The position numbers and the translations under genes are program-made. 64,000 bases of DNA from Cannabis sativa (taxonomy: Eukaryota > Streptophyta > Magnoliopsida > Rosales > Cannabaceae). Location: assembly GCF_029168945.1 (NCBI RefSeq), contig NC_083602.1:25593323-25657322 (forward strand), given 5' to 3'. Below, piece after piece: positions 13,830 to 26,762 of this stretch. The notes below the pieces were generated by a model. That model ran no database searches and had not been told where the DNA came from. It saw nothing but the letters and a program-made list of their open reading frames with translations. Position 1 is the stretch's first letter, and each line of letters opens with the position of its first letter.

Positions 13830-13989
13830 CAGGGGCCGCGCGAACGCAGGCCCCCACTGGCACAAATTATGACGTTGGTTCTCCCACTTGGGGAGACCAT
13901 GGGATAGCACCCCTCCGAAGTGCAATGAAGGTCACTAACCCAGGCCATCGACCTTCTTGATCACCTATTGACCCCGTCCAGGTAAGTGC
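13830..13989 (-). ncRNA. U1 snRNA gene 4
   Basis: The minus-strand RNA begins GCACUUACCUGGACGGGG; the nine splice-site pairing bases ACUUACCUG are intact, with only the first two bases changed. GAUCAAGAAGG, AUUGCACUUCGG, the AAUUUGUG Sm site and the CGUUCGCGCGGCCCC terminal stem are present. Downstream, CAATTTAGTCTTT resembles the snRNA 3'-end box. It lies 249 bp past the OASTL-2 stop codon, the same arrangement as U1-3 after OASTL-1. Confidence 0.95.
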
Positions 13990-14010
13990 CTTTAGCCGTG
14001 GGCTACTGTT

Positions 14011-14064
14011 GTTATCTATAGATCTCTTTTCCCAACCTAATCGTATTCTCCTTCGATGTGGGAC
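14011..14064 (-). promoter_or_regulatory. U1-4 promoter: USE and TATA
   Basis: TATAGATAAC at 14011-14020 and a perfect USE, GTCCCACATCG, at 14054-14064, with the Pol II-type gap of about 33 bp. Confidence 0.9.
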
Positions 14065-15759
14065 TACGCTATTCATGCTATTCTTCCTAATTTTGAACAC
14101 TAGAATAGTGCTGACAACAATGGAATGAAAATAAAATGAAAGGCCAAGAGTTTTTTTTTTTTCAAACCAATAGCCTATGATGCATGCAGCAAATATTTTG
14201 TAAGCAGATAATCTCTAATATAATTGTTTTTCTTTTTAAAGAATAGTCTATTAATTGGAAAATTAGACCAAATGGTCATTACAAAGTAAGTCATTCGAGA
14301 GATAAAAAACAAGAAAACACCCATACTAGTGGTGGGCGAAGGTCCACCGAGTCATATTATAAGCGGCAAAATTACATGATTTACGAATACAGGAAAACAT
14401 ACAACCGATAAAACTATTAGAGAGCTCATAACAAAAATTAAAATAGTTCTCAATCTACCAACACGACGAGAAACACGATTGATAGAGTTGATGACGACCC
14501 TAGAGTTGAGGCGGTGGCTTGTTGCACATTTAATAGTTCATTTGACTAAATTAAATGAACATTTATTAATAATTTCTACATTGTTCATTTACGCTTCAGG
14601 CTTTTTCAACTCATTCTAACTTAACTTTGAATAATATTGATTTACAGTTGGTATATATCATTTTGAACTATATCGTTTTTATATACTTTGTGCAAGAATT
14701 ATTTTCAAAAATTATCATCGATCCCAACTGCTTTTCTCCCCCTGATCTAGAGAATTTTTAAAATTTGTGATATCTAATAATATTAATACACCAAAGGGAT
14801 TTCAATTTATCACAATGAATCAATATTTGTTTTAACTCATATACTATATGACATTGAACTTCAAGTTCAATAAACTTTAGGTTCAAGTTCAATACTTATG
14901 AACTTAATTCATTTCTAAGAATGAGTCATAAGTGCATAATTAGAAATATATAAATTTATAAATTTTACAAATGCATGATCATATAATCGTATCACATCAA
15001 TAAGAAACTATGCAATAAAAATCTAACAATGGCTCGAGATTATTAAAGAAATATAATTTAAATATTTTCTATGTGCAAATATATACACATTCTTCTTTTG
15101 AGCCTTATAAATTAACAATGAGAAGAATCTTCTGGTTCTTCAACAAAATTTAGTCAAATCCTTTACAATTTATTGCATATGATTGATCATGTTAAAATAA
15201 CTCAATTCATGAACTTCAGGTTCACTATAATTTGTATTTCAATGAAACTTTCATAAGGTAATGTAAAATCACTTCAACATAATCATTACAAGTTTCATTT
15301 TTATATACACGAATAATATAATTATATTATTCTCCAAAATATATGCACTCTTCAGGAGTCACTATTATGTTTATCAAACTTTATATTTCTTCAGGAATCA
15401 CTATCATCAATTTAATGATGTGTATAATTTACATGACAACTTCATCATGTTATTGTAATGGTCAAATAGATATAACCATAATATATCATTCATTTTTCCT
15501 TGTATCTTTCTAACAAGTCGTCTAATTTATTAATAAACTATTCATTAAACTAATTATCATGACTTGATATATTATATTAAATGTACAATTAGTACATATA
15601 ATAAGTTATTTCTTATCACTTTCACAACTAGATAAAAGTTATACATCTAGGTACATACAAAGATATTTTACTACTCCAAGTAGCAATTGTATGTAAGACT
15701 TCTTCATGAAGCTTTTCAAATAATCATTTTGTGATTCTTTATCACTTTTATTATATTGG
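14065..15759 (-). mobile_element. left part of degenerate LTR element D (non-coding)
   Basis: No open frame. From about 15100 onward the sequence repeats a 'cttcaggaatcac' type motif that recurs at 30981-32300 on the far side of the nested block, so both are taken as one degenerate element split by the B1 insertion. The part at 14230-14560 is unidentified low-copy sequence. The left boundary of D was not found. Confidence 0.45.
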
Positions 15760-17185
15760 TGTTGGGTTTTGTGCCCTAAATAAATCTCATTTCAATATAA
15801 TCAGATTTACTAATTAATAAAGATCAAAAATCACATTTTATGTTGCATGGTTCTCATGATTTATTTCATGATTATAAATTCTATTAGGTCCAGAACATAT
15901 GTATTTGTTCATGATTATAGTGTTGTCAGCACAGTGGAATATGATCATAATTATATGTTCAAAAGTTTAATTCCCTGATTTGTCAGTTCACTAGATTTAG
16001 ACTGCCATGATAATCAGCGATAGGTATACTTACACCTTGGATAAGTGTTATGTCCTTTCCACGGCATTGGCAAAGTTTACCAGTATCGGATGTATGGAGT
16101 ATACATTGGAAGGGACCGATATTGAACTTGGATTAGATATGATAAATTTACCGTAATATCTATTCAATTCAATATCACCTAGTTGATCCTAGATCAAATG
16201 ATCTTAATCCTGACATAGTTAGGTTCGATCTTAAGAGTGTTATCCGTGTTCTTTTATTTGTTAGTTAAGTCTACTTTTTGGTCAGGGTGATACGTACATT
16301 TTGGGAACATGATAGTACAATTAAGTGGGAGCGCTAAACATAGATATGGAATCTATAACTTCTATAGGTATTTAGAAGTGAAACAATGATTTCCTTTGAG
16401 CTTAGTTGAATAGAGATAAATGATTGAGATCTCATTTTAGTGATTATATTAGTTCACTAAAATATCATTTATGGGTGGCTAAGTATTTTAAGGATAAAAT
16501 ACATTGAAAGGGTGTAACGGTAATTTTATCCCTATGCAATGTAGATCATCTATAGAGGATCATTGATTATTAGGATTATAACAATGAATAATTAATACGT
16601 ATCTATATCGTGGAACATATAAAGCGTTCTATATAACTGAGAGTGCGATTCCAAGTTCTATGGTGGATGCAATGAGGAATTAATAATTCCTCATTGGAAG
16701 CTCGGTTATATAGGCTCATGGTCCCCATACTAGTTGAGATAAACTGCTTGTAAGACTCAGTTAATTGATTTTAGTTAATCAATTATAATTCTAAAATTAT
16801 ACTATGTCTAGTTTATGAATTTTTCACTATGGCTTGATTGTGAAGAAATATTGTTTTGGGGTTCATTTGTTAATTAAGAGATTTTATGGAGTCTAATTAA
16901 TAAATATTATAAATGAAAATTTTATTTGATAATTATTTTAATTATTAAATAAATAGTTTTGGCATTTATAGGGTTGAAGTTGCAAAAAGTGGTATTTGTA
17001 AAAATAGGTAAAATAGTTGAGAAAAATGATAAAGACCAAACCAATGTGGGGCCCATTAAGTGGCCGGTCATAGGGTGCTCATTTTACTCTATTTTTATTA
17101 ATTTTTCATTCCTAATAATTCAACCCTAACCATATTGAAGAATAGTATAAAAGGAAGGTTATGGTCTCTTCATCCAAACTAATGT
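15760..17185 (+). mobile_element. solo LTR B1, left part
   Basis: Starts TGTTGGGTTTTGTGCCC and is a diverged copy of B2 (24871-26762). It is interrupted at 17185 by RE1, just after a TATA-like tataaaagg near 17149, and resumes at 30581. The 5 bp before it, ATTGG (15755-15759), are repeated exactly after the right part (30981-30985), which proves that the two halves form one insertion. No internal region is present, so it is a solo LTR of about 1.83 kb. The family is unassigned. Confidence 0.9.
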
Positions 17186-18418
17186 TGTTACGAATTTTAT
17201 GTTTATTACGCAAGTATACGCAATCAAGTAGTATCTCACGCAAGTGAGGTCGAACCACAGGGAATTGGATTAAGTACTACTAAACTATACTTATGATTCT
17301 ATTTGGTAAAATAATAAGTTTGCAATTTAAAAGTAAATAACTCAGAAAATTAACAAGAAAATAAACGACGATTAATCAAGATGAGAGATTAGGGAGGTGA
17401 ATCCTGTTGATAAGTTACCAATGTTAATACCTAATTGCTATCCTTATCTTAATGTGAATGACAGATTATAAATTAACCTAACTCTTTTCAGATCTTTTAG
17501 GTTCTAAATCTTATGTTCTCTAATTAACTTCTTAATTAAATCAACACAAAATCAGCATTAAGCAATAATCTATTCGTCACTGAGGCTATGTAAATACTTT
17601 CGTTTCACATCAAAACCTAGACTATCCAATTTTAGCATTCTCAATTCTCACTTTTCAGATTTCGAATTGAGATCATTAAACATGTAAAAGGTGATCAAGC
17701 TTGCACATGGAATTAAACACAAATAGAAATAGTATTCACACACAAGATGAAGGAATGGCAATTATTTATTAACTAGGCATAAACTTAAACAACATTCATC
17801 ATCCTCCCTTAATGGGAAATTTAGCTCAACATAACTCTAAAAACATCCATGATTAAATCAAAAACAAAACTATACATAAAAGAAGAAATTAAGGGTAAAA
17901 GAAAGAAACTAGAAGGTGATATTGCTCCGGGTCTTCAAGATAGCTTTCTCTCCACTTGCATCCACTATTTAGGTCTCTTTCTGCTTACTTTGACCTTCAG
18001 TGTCGTATTCCTTATATAGGGATGAGAGGTGTGCCTCCAATTTGAGAAAAAATCAAAATTAGGTCAAATCTGCGATTTCCGTACCTAGTCGCGACTAGCA
18101 TTTAAGTTGGTCGCGACTACAGGCAAACCTCGAAAATCAGAGGTTCTGCCAAATCTCGAAGTCGCGACCAGAGTCGCGACCAGGAAAAAGGGTCGCGACC
18201 TGGCTCTCTGGAGGTCGCGACTACTGACGCGTCTGGAGCCGAATTTCCAATTTTTTTCCAGTTTGTCCCAGTTTTTCGCCATTTGACTGAATTTAAACTT
18301 TAACACCCCGGGAACTTGAAACAATGTAAATCAAGCGTAAATCTGCTCCAAAAGACACCAATAGACGAGAAAATGCTAACTTTAAAGACCCGAAACATAG
18401 GCTAAATATAACCTAACA
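17186..18418 (-). repeat. RE1 3' LTR
   Basis: Bounded by TG...CA (TGTTAGG at its 5' end on the minus strand, CGTAACA at its 3' end). It contains a cluster of palindromic TCGCGA motifs at about 18085-18240. It is nearly identical to 29347-30580. Confidence 0.95.
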
Positions 18419-18431
18419 AAATCCCCCAAAC
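18419..18431 (-). other. RE1 polypurine tract
   Basis: On the minus strand, TTTGGGGGATTT directly precedes the TGTTAGG start of the 3' LTR, as expected of the plus-strand primer. RE2 has the equivalent TTTGGGGGAGTT. Confidence 0.8.
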
Positions 18432-19716
18432 TAGATTCTTACTCGCTCCCGAGTAAGGTAAAAAAAAAAAAAAAACTAACTACGCTATCAGATAATCACT
18501 ACGCTGCTGACTCATGCTCTGTTTTCTTCCTTGCATAAACTAGAATTTCGATCCTAATAACTCTAACAATTAACTCAGATGCTCAATTCATAACACTATA
18601 TACAACTACAAAAATTTATTCAAATGTGAAACATTGTTATAAAAGTTTTACTCTTTCCAACAGTTCCACAGCCCGATAACTCATAAGCTTGCATGCTTAC
18701 CTTTCTCCACTAATGTTGACAGTATTCGTTGGAATCATTAGGTCTTTTCAAGGCTTAGGTAGTCTGGCTCAGATATTCAGGGATAAGCAAAAGACAATTT
18801 TGGCTCAAGATATCATAAGCACACAAACAGAACCCACAAGCTCCTTACTTTTCTTTTTCTAAAACCCCATAATGTTCCCAAATTTACCAAGATTGATAGA
18901 AGTCATCTCTATTATTTTTCCAACATCACTGAATAATTTTTTTTGAACACATATTTTTACTTTTTATTGTGTTGTTTTTTTTTTTTATCATATTTCATTT
19001 TTTTTCTTCAGTGACATTGAATTACACAATTTTTTTCTCTTCTCAATCTTACAAGTTTTTCTCCCTCTCACTATTTCCTCACACTAAATGTTTCTCCTCC
19101 CCCAAACTAATTATGTAGCTTATGATATCATGGATAACATGGTGAAGAAAAATTAATAGTGTGGTTACAATTTTTCAAATCAATGGGTGAAAAACATAAC
19201 AGGTTTAGGCTCAAAAGGTTAACTAGGGATACACATTATTATGGTAGGCTTGAAAGGCTCAAACTATCCAAGAAATGCCTAAGTCATATTCCAATTGAAC
19301 ACCATCAAAGATTTCGTCTCAAAAGAATAAACATGCAAGTTCTAAGCTATCCTGTCAATCTTACCACAAACCATAGTAAAACAATTATAACAATTTTCAC
19401 AGATTGAGTATTTGCAGATAAACACAGGTTTCTGAGCATCCAAACTAATCCAAAGAGTTAACAGAATCAAGCACACAGTTATTTTACAGTTTTAGATCAC
19501 ATCACACTAATCAGCAGTATACAACTATCGTCAAGCTTATTGCCATTCCTTAACTAAAACAAAAAACTAAAACAGAAAATTAAAATGCAGAAATTAAAGT
19601 GCAGAATTTAAAATGCAGAAATTTTTAAAATTTTTAAGTCTCTCCCCCCAAACTAAATATGACATTGTCCCCGATGTATACAGTAACATGCAGAGAGAAG
19701 AGACTTACCTGAGACC
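18432..19716 (-). other. RE1 3' untranslated region
   Basis: Non-coding. It corresponds to 52215-53473 of RE2: both contain the paired blocks 'taggcttgaaaggctcaa' and a G-rich 'tttggggggagag' stretch (minus sense). No open frame is supported. Confidence 0.7.
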
Positions 19717-20913
19717 CTAACAGAAAGGGTTGGGTGGTGGCGGCTGGTCATATGGGTAGAACAGAGGAGGTTGCGCCAAATAATTCGGGTCATCAATCCC
19801 GATGTTCATTCTATTGATGAGAGAGTTAAGTTGCTGAACTTGTCCCTCATCATAGACACTCATCTGCACCATGTATTGTTGCATGTGGTTGTTCTGCTGA
19901 ATTATATAACTCAGCTGTGCTTGAGTGTATTGTGTTGTGGGATCGATAGGCCCAGGCAATTGTAGGGGCTGCTCCTCTTCTTCTTCAACACTAGGCTCTC
20001 GTTGCCGCCTACGCCCTTGCGGTGCATCAGGTGGAGGTTGGCCATAGGGATGTGGCTCTTTCAGCCTGTTGACAAAGGCGATGTCCATCTTGCGGAGTGG
20101 CAACACCGTGTTGTCATACTCCAATTGGGGAACTTCATATGCCCCGCAGAGTTCTGTGATAACTCCCGCCAAACCAAAACCACCTCCCGTGGCTCCTTGC
20201 ACGATCTGATCAATGCTATGCCTTATGACTTGTCCAATGTTTATGTTGTACCCCTTCATTATGGCGTACACATATTTCAGGCGATCCATTTGGACATCGG
20301 AGAAGTGCTTATTTGGCACTAACCGAACACTTACAAAGTACAGCCATGTTTTCGCCACCGGGTTCAATTCACACCGGTATAGGATATTTGGCGACCCCTC
20401 TGTGCCATCATTATCGTGGAACCTCAACCCAGGAAATCCCACTATCTCCGCCACATCCACCATATCAAACTGCTCTTCCTCCTCAATAATTCGGAGGCGT
20501 TGTTCTTCCCTAGTGTAATCTTGGACAGAGAACATCACATTGAACGCATCAGCAATAGCGAGAACCTTCTTGCCCCGCACCTTTACTTCCCCATTCCGGC
20601 GGTCGGGCCAATTTGCAAGAAATTCACAGGCCATAGTAACATTAGCCCGACCCCGAGCATCCACAAAACTCCCCCACTTCATCCTCTCTATTTGAGCTCG
20701 AATTGTTTCAAACCGAGGTTGACGTCTCAAAGGATTCTCGGGGAATTCAATACCCTGATCTTCAATGTAAGCCCTATTCTTAATTCTCATGAAGCGATTT
20801 TGGGCCTCAATGTTACAAAATCGGGTCCTATCAAAACCCGTTGGTGGTGGGTTTGAAGACGAACCCTCCTCCACATTCCTAGTTCTCTTAGGTGCCATTT
20901 TTTTTTCTAGCAA
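19717..20913 (-). CDS. RE1 third ORF (env-position, plant transposon protein-like)
   Basis: 398 codons, with the likely start at the second methionine (MAPKRTRN, near 20898). It lies between integrase and the 3' LTR in sense orientation, the position of the extra ORF in Athila-type elements. The N-terminus is basic and Pro/Ser-rich. The middle contains ARFETIRAQIERMKW-like and FLANWPDRRNGEVKVRG segments that resemble the plant 'putative transposon protein' domain of Athila ORFs. The C-terminus is Pro/Gln-rich. I see no signal peptide or clear membrane segment, so calling it an envelope would be positional only. The frame is intact although pol is not. Confidence 0.75.
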   Translation of the reverse strand: MLEKKMAPKRTRNVEEGSSSNPPPTGFDRTRFCNIEAQNRFMRIKNRAYIEDQGIEFPENPLRRQPRFETIRAQIERMKWGSFVDARGRANVTMACEFLANWPDRRNGEVKVRGKKVLAIADAFNVMFSVQDYTREEQRLRIIEEEEQFDMVDVAEIVGFPGLRFHDNDGTEGSPNILYRCELNPVAKTWLYFVSVRLVPNKHFSDVQMDRLKYVYAIMKGYNINIGQVIRHSIDQIVQGATGGGFGLAGVITELCGAYEVPQLEYDNTVLPLRKMDIAFVNRLKEPHPYGQPPPDAPQGRRRQREPSVEEEEEQPLQLPGPIDPTTQYTQAQLSYIIQQNNHMQQYMVQMSVYDEGQVQQLNSLINRMNIGIDDPNYLAQPPLFYPYDQPPPPNPFC

Positions 20914-21980
20914 AAATAGAATATTTTTTTTCTCTTCTTTTTTTTTTCGAATTTCTTTTCTTTTTTTTTTTGATTTTTTTTTCTTTCAACTAATGCTAAA
21001 AAAAAAAAATTGAGCAGCACCTCCCTTTAATTTTCTATATCCCAAAAATTTTAAATCACTCAAATAATATTCTCAAATACTCAACACCATAATACAATAA
21101 TAACAAACCCAATATCAACAATATTCTTGCACAACACACAATTACACCACCCACAATCTAGAAAAAGTTAATCAAATTCCTTAAAGATTAAAGGAAGTGA
21201 TACTTACAAACCCGAAGAAGCTTTACTCCACCTCCATTGTTGAATGTTCTTGAAAGCTTGAGGTTGAAGATGAAGACTGGTGATTTTCGAATTTGGGGTG
21301 TTATGGGTGATTTTTGGTATGGTTTTTGATGATGTGTGTAGATTGATGAGTGAAATTGGGTTTTTGAATGGATTGGGTTTAAGAAATTTAAAAAAAGATG
21401 AAAAGATTGAAGATTGGTGATGAAAAATTGAATTTTTGAGAGAAAAAGGGTAGGGTTCGGCTGAGAGGTATTTGAATTTTGAATTTTTGGTGTAGGATTG
21501 AATGAGGGGGAAAGTTTGAATTTATAGAAAAAATCGCGAGCAAGTCGCGACTTGGCCTAGGGCTAGTCACGACTAGCTCACACTCGAATTTAAGCCGTCT
21601 CTGGAAAATAGGGAAGTCGCGACTGGGGTCGCGACTTGGCCAAAGGCTAGTCGCGACTTCTGGAACCAAAAAATTTCTTGAGTTTCTGTTAAAGTCCAGG
21701 TCGCGACCAGGGTCGCGACTTGAAAAATAGGTCGCGACCCAGGAATCACCAAGTCGCGACCACTGGGCTCCAGTCCGAAATAAACCTTTTTTTCACGATT
21801 TTCACGATTCAACTAAAAAGAATAATGTCTGGTACTAATCTAAAAATTAAAAATACTAAAAATACTAAAGCCTAAACTAAAAACATAATCAAAAAGTCTA
21901 AAAAATTAATGAAAACACTTGGGTTGCCTCCCAAGAGCGCTGTCTTTATCGTCATATAGCCGGACGCTGAGCCTTGTTCT
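20914..21980 (-). other. RE1 spacer with clustered TCGCGA palindromes
   Basis: Non-coding DNA between integrase and the third ORF. About nine TCGCGAC/GTCGCGA motifs lie at 21535-21770, like those inside the RE1 LTRs. The open frames on this stretch come from the repeated GC-rich motif and are not genes. Confidence 0.6.
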
Positions 21981-23105
21981 TCAAAGTGGCACCAGAATCA
22001 TGGCGGACTTAGCTTGGTCAAATTGACCTCCCAAATAGAGCTTTAAACGCTGTCCATTAACTTTGAAAGTTTCTGGACCATCGCCTTTTAACTCCACCGC
22101 TCCATAAGGAAACACCTTGACCACTGTGAATGGTCCTGACCACCTTGACTTCAACTTTCCAGGAAACAGCTTCAACCTTGAATTGAATAGTAACACTTGT
22201 TGCCCTAGTTGAAACTCCTTCCTTACTAGACCTTGGTCATGCCACTTCTTAGTTCTCTCCTTGTAGATTTTTGCGTTCTCATAGGCTTCATTTCGAAACT
22301 CCTCTAGCTCATTCAACTGTAGAAGTCTTTTCTCCCCTGCAGCTTTTAATTCCATGTTAAGAGTATTCATGGCCCAGAAAGCTTTATGTTCTAATTCCAC
22401 CGGCAGATGACAAGCCTTTCCAAACACCAACCGATATGGAGACATGCCAATCGGTGTTTTGAAAGCAGTTCTGTATGCCCACAATGCATCATCTAGTTTT
22501 CTTGACCAATCTTTCATTGATCTTTGCACTGTTTTCTTTAGAATCATATTGATCTCCCGATTAGAAATTTCAGCTTGGCCATTACTTTGGGGATGGTATG
22601 GTAAAGCAGTGCGATGTCGGACACCACATCTTGAAAGGAGTGCTTCAAACTGTTTATTACAGAAGTGACTCCCTTCATCGCTTACTATTGCTCGAGGAGT
22701 ACCAAACCGAGTAAAGATGTTCTTTTGTAGAAAGCGGAGAACTGTCTTACCATCATTTTGTGGTGTAGCTGCAGCTTCAACCCATTTAGACACATAGTCG
22801 ACAGCCAATAGAATATACTGATTGCTAAAGGATGAAGGAAAAGGGCCCATGAAGTCTATCCCCCACACATCAAACAATTCCACTTCTAAAATCCCTGTTA
22901 AAGGCATCTCGTTTCTTCTTGAGATATTACCTATCCGTTGACAACGATCACATGCCTTAACAAAGGTAGTAGCATCCTTGAATAGCGTTGGCCAAAAGAA
23001 TCCACTTTGCAACACCTTAGCAGCCGTTCTGGTTCCACTGAAATGTCCTCCACATGGTAAAGCATGGCAATGATTTATGATAGAATACATCTCCTCTTCA
23101 GGCAC
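21981..23105 (-). pseudogene. RE1 integrase domain
   Basis: An open frame of 374 codons. The HHCC zinc finger is recognisable as the histidines in [10 protein letters not shown] followed by CDRC. The catalytic core follows with D (GIDFMGP), D (VSDEGSHF) and E ([10 protein letters not shown]), then a C-terminal GPF-type segment ([18 protein letters not shown]). This integrates element cDNA into chromosomes. The segment just upstream carries an in-frame stop (near 23122), so the polyprotein cannot be made in one piece. Confidence 0.92.
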
Positions 23106-23366
23106 ACATCTTCTAATTATCTAATCGGTGCAGTGCTTGTAAAGGATTGGCTCTTCCCAATAATAATGTTTCACCTCAGAAAAGAACTTCTTCAATTGTT
23201 GACGCGAAAGCTCAGGAGGGGTTATTTTTGCAGCCAAGAAATTAACATAGTCAGTGTACCAGGGTACCATCAGGTTTTCCCTCACACTAAAGAGTCGTTC
23301 ATCAGGAAATTGCTCATTTATTTGTACCTCCTTTGTATTCTGACTTTCTTCTAGCTCTAATCTTGA

Positions 23367-24870
23367 CTAGTGATCTGCTACCAGATTTTCGGTGCCCTTC
23401 TTATCTTTTATCTCTAAGTCAAACTCTTGAAGTAGAAGTACCCACCGAATCAGTCTCGGCTTTGCATCCTTCTTGGTCATAAGGTATTTGATCGCTGAAT
23501 GATCTGTATAGACAATGACCTTATTCCCAATCAGGTAGGGTCGTAATTTATCACAAGCAAACACAATTGCCAGCATTTCTTTTTCTGTAGTGGCATAATT
23601 TAATTGAGCATCATTCAGAGTTCTACTAGCATAGTAGATTGTGTGAAACACCCTGTCAACTCTTTGACCCAAGACCGCTCCAATTGCATAATCACTTGCG
23701 TCGCACATCAACTCAAAAGGCAACTCCCAATTTGGTGAAGTGACTATCGGTGCTGAAATCAATCTCTCCTTTAGAACTTTGGAAGCCTTTAAGCAATCTT
23801 CTCCAAACTCAAATGGAACACCATTGACAAGTAAGCTGGACAAAGGTTTTGAAATCTTGGAGAAGTCCTTGATAAATCTTCGGTAGAAGCCAGCGTGTCC
23901 TAGGAAACTCCTCACTCCTTTTACAGAAACTGGAGGTGGCAAATTCTCTATTGTTGAAACTTTAGCCTTATCCACCTCAATTCCTGCCTTTGAGATTTTG
24001 TGCCCAAGAACAATTCCTTCTGTTACCATAAAGTGGCACTTCTCCCAGTTTAGCACCAAGTTAGACATCTCGCACCTAGTTAGCACTTTTTCCAAATTTT
24101 CCAAACAATGATCGAAGGAGGAACCAAAAACCGATAAATCATCCATAAAGATTTCTATACAAGATTCAATCAAGTCTGAAAAGATAGCCATCATACACCT
24201 TTGAAAAGTAGCAGGGGCGTTACACAAACCGAATGGCATTCTTCTGAAAGCAAAGGTACCGTAGGGACATGTGAAAGTAGTCTTCTCCTGACCTTCAGGT
24301 GCTATAGCTATCTGGTGGTATCCAGAGTAGCCATCAAGAAAGCAGTAATATTCTTGCCCCGCCAATCTGTCTAGCATTTGATCAATGAAGGGCAAAGGGA
24401 AGTGATCTTTTCGTGTTACTTTGTTGAGTTTCCTGTAATCGATGCAAATCCTCCAACCAGTGACTGTTCTAGTAGGAATCAACTCATTCTTTTCATTCTT
24501 GATCACAGTCATTCCACCTTTCTTTGGAACCACTTGCACCGGGCTAACCCACTTACTATCTGAAATGGGATAAGCAACTCCAGCATCCAACCACTTGACT
24601 ATTTCCTTTTTGACAACTTCCTTCATGGGTGGATTGAGTCTTTGTTGAGCGTCGATTGTCGGTTTGGCATTGTCTTCCATTAGAATTCGGTGCATCACTG
24701 TTGAAGGACTGAATCCTTTGACATCACCTAGTGTCCAAGCGATGGCCTTGTTGTGAGCTCGGAGTACCCTCAGAAGTCTATCAGTTTCCACATCAGAAAG
24801 AGAAGCTAACACAATAACTGGCAGCTTTTTATCTTTACCCAAAAACTCATACCTCAAGTGACTAGGAAGC
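23367..24870 (-). pseudogene. RE1 reverse transcriptase and RNase H
   Basis: The reverse transcriptase has [37 protein letters not shown], the active-site block FMDDLSVFG and VLGHKIS. The RNase H block is [16 protein letters not shown] through [11 protein letters not shown]. The frame ends at a premature stop (VADH-stop, about 23364), and a second stop follows before integrase. Its N-terminal side is cut at 24870 by the B2 solo LTR; the protein resumes in the protease ORF at 26763. Confidence 0.95.
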
Positions 24871-26762
24871 TGTTGGGTTTTATGCCCTAAATAAAACTCA
24901 TTTCAATATAATCAGATTTACTTATTAATATAGATTAGAAATAACATTTAATGTTGCATGGTTCACATGATTTATTTCATGATTATATGTACATAATGTA
25001 TGAATTCATCTGAAACCCTTTTCACATACTTGATCCTGTTTATTGTGCCGTCAACACATTGGAAAGTAAACATGACTATGTGAATAAAGTTTTCTAGATT
25101 ATCAGACACAGGGTTTTACTGATATGATAATCTACAACAAGAGTTTACTTGTATTTGGAGAAATACTATGTTCTTTCCAGAACATTGGTTAAAGTAAAGC
25201 TCAGGTTGGATGCATGGAGTATGCATCGGAAGGGACCGATATTGAAATTTGACTTAGATTTATTAAACTTACCGTAATATCTATTCAAGTCAATACTGCC
25301 TAGTTGATCCTAGATCAAATGTTCTTAATCCTGTTATGATTAGGCTCAATCTTGAAAGGCTATTCGTGTTCTTTGATTTGTTAGTTAAGCCTACTTTTAG
25401 GTCAGGGTGATACGTACATTTTGGGAACACGGTAGTGCAATTGAGTGGGAGCGCTAGCATAAACATGGAATCTATAGCTTCTATCTGGCGAATAGTAAGC
25501 AAAGGATGATCTCCTTCGAGCTTGACCAAACGAACATAAATGGTGGAGTACTCATTTCACATAAGCTGAAATATCATTTATACGGGGTCAAGTGTTTTAA
25601 GGATAAAATACATAGTAGGGTGTTACGGTAATCTAATCCCTTTACTGTGTAGATCATTCATATAGAGGATCATTGATCAAATTAGGATTATAACAATGGA
25701 TAACTAATGATGTGTCTATATGGTGGAACATATAGAGCATTCTATATACTGAGAGTGCAATTCTAAGTTATATGCGTGGATTCAACGAAGAATTAATAAG
25801 TTAGTGAATTTTAGTGCTAAATTCTTGATCTACTTATTGGAAGCTCGGTTATATAGACCCATGGTCCCCCCACTAGTTGAGATAATATTGCTTGTAAGAC
25901 TCATATAATTGGTTTTGATTAATCAATTATAATTCTCAAATTAGACTATGTCTATTTGTGAATTTTTCACTAAGTAAGGGCGAAATTGTAAAGAAAGAGT
26001 TTTAGGGGCATATTTGTTAATTATGATACTTTGTATGGTTCAATTAATAAATATGATAAATGACAATATTATTTAATAATTATTTATAGTTATTAAATAG
26101 TTAGAATTGGCATTTAAATGGTTGAATTAGGAAATTGGCATTTTTGAGAAAATCAGATACAAAAGGTGTTAAAATTGCAAAATTGTAAAGCCCAAGGCCC
26201 AATCCACTAAGTGTATGGCCGGCCACCTATGTAGGTATTTTAAGTTGATTTTTTCATTATTTTAATGCCATATAATTCAAATCTAACCCTAGTGGAATGC
26301 TATAAATAGATAGTGAAGGCTTCAGAAAAATAAGACTTTTCTTCTCACACTTTCTGAATCAGAAAAACTGAGCCTTTTCTCTCCCTATCTTTAGCTACCA
26401 CTTCTTCTTTCTTCTTCCTTTGAATTTCGAAATCCTTAGTGATTAGAGTAGTGCCCACACACATCAAGCAATACCTCAATCATAGTGAGGAAGATCGTGA
26501 AGAAAGATCATCAGCAAAGGAGATTCAGCATCAAAGATTCAGAGAAAGAGATCCAGGTTCAGATATTGATAATGCTCTGCTACAGAAAGGAATCAAGGGC
26601 TAGATATCTGAACGGAAGGAGTCATTATATTCCGCTGCACCCAATGTAAGGTTTCCTAAACTTTATATGTGTTTATTTCATCGTTTTAGAAAGTTCTTAT
26701 TTAGGTTGTTAATAAACATACTTGTGAGTAGATCTAGGATCCTGGTAAAATAATTTCCAACA
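24871..26762 (+). mobile_element. solo LTR B2 inserted in RE1 pol
   Basis: 1892 bp from TGTTGGGTTTTATGCCC to TTTCCAACA, flanked by a perfect 5-bp target duplication GAAGC (24866-24870 and 26763-26767). No internal region is present, so it formed by LTR-LTR recombination. A TATA-like ctataaatag at about 26300 sets its orientation as plus. It is homologous to B1 and to the partial B3 at the window end. Confidence 0.95.

Noticed and set aside
18085..18324. A 79-codon frame in the RE1 LTR (and its counterpart at 30268-30465)
   Set aside because: The same palindromic motif cluster lies in both LTR copies; it is an LTR, not a gene.
20002..20856. Plus-strand open frames of 101-146 codons
   Set aside because: Shadows of the RE1 third ORF on the opposite strand.
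19717..20913. A true retroviral envelope gene
   Set aside because: Only its position suggests it; no signal peptide, membrane segment or cleavage site was seen.
21388..21812. Minus-strand frames of 79-93 codons
   Set aside because: Generated by repeated TCGCGAC motifs; no codon pattern or homology.
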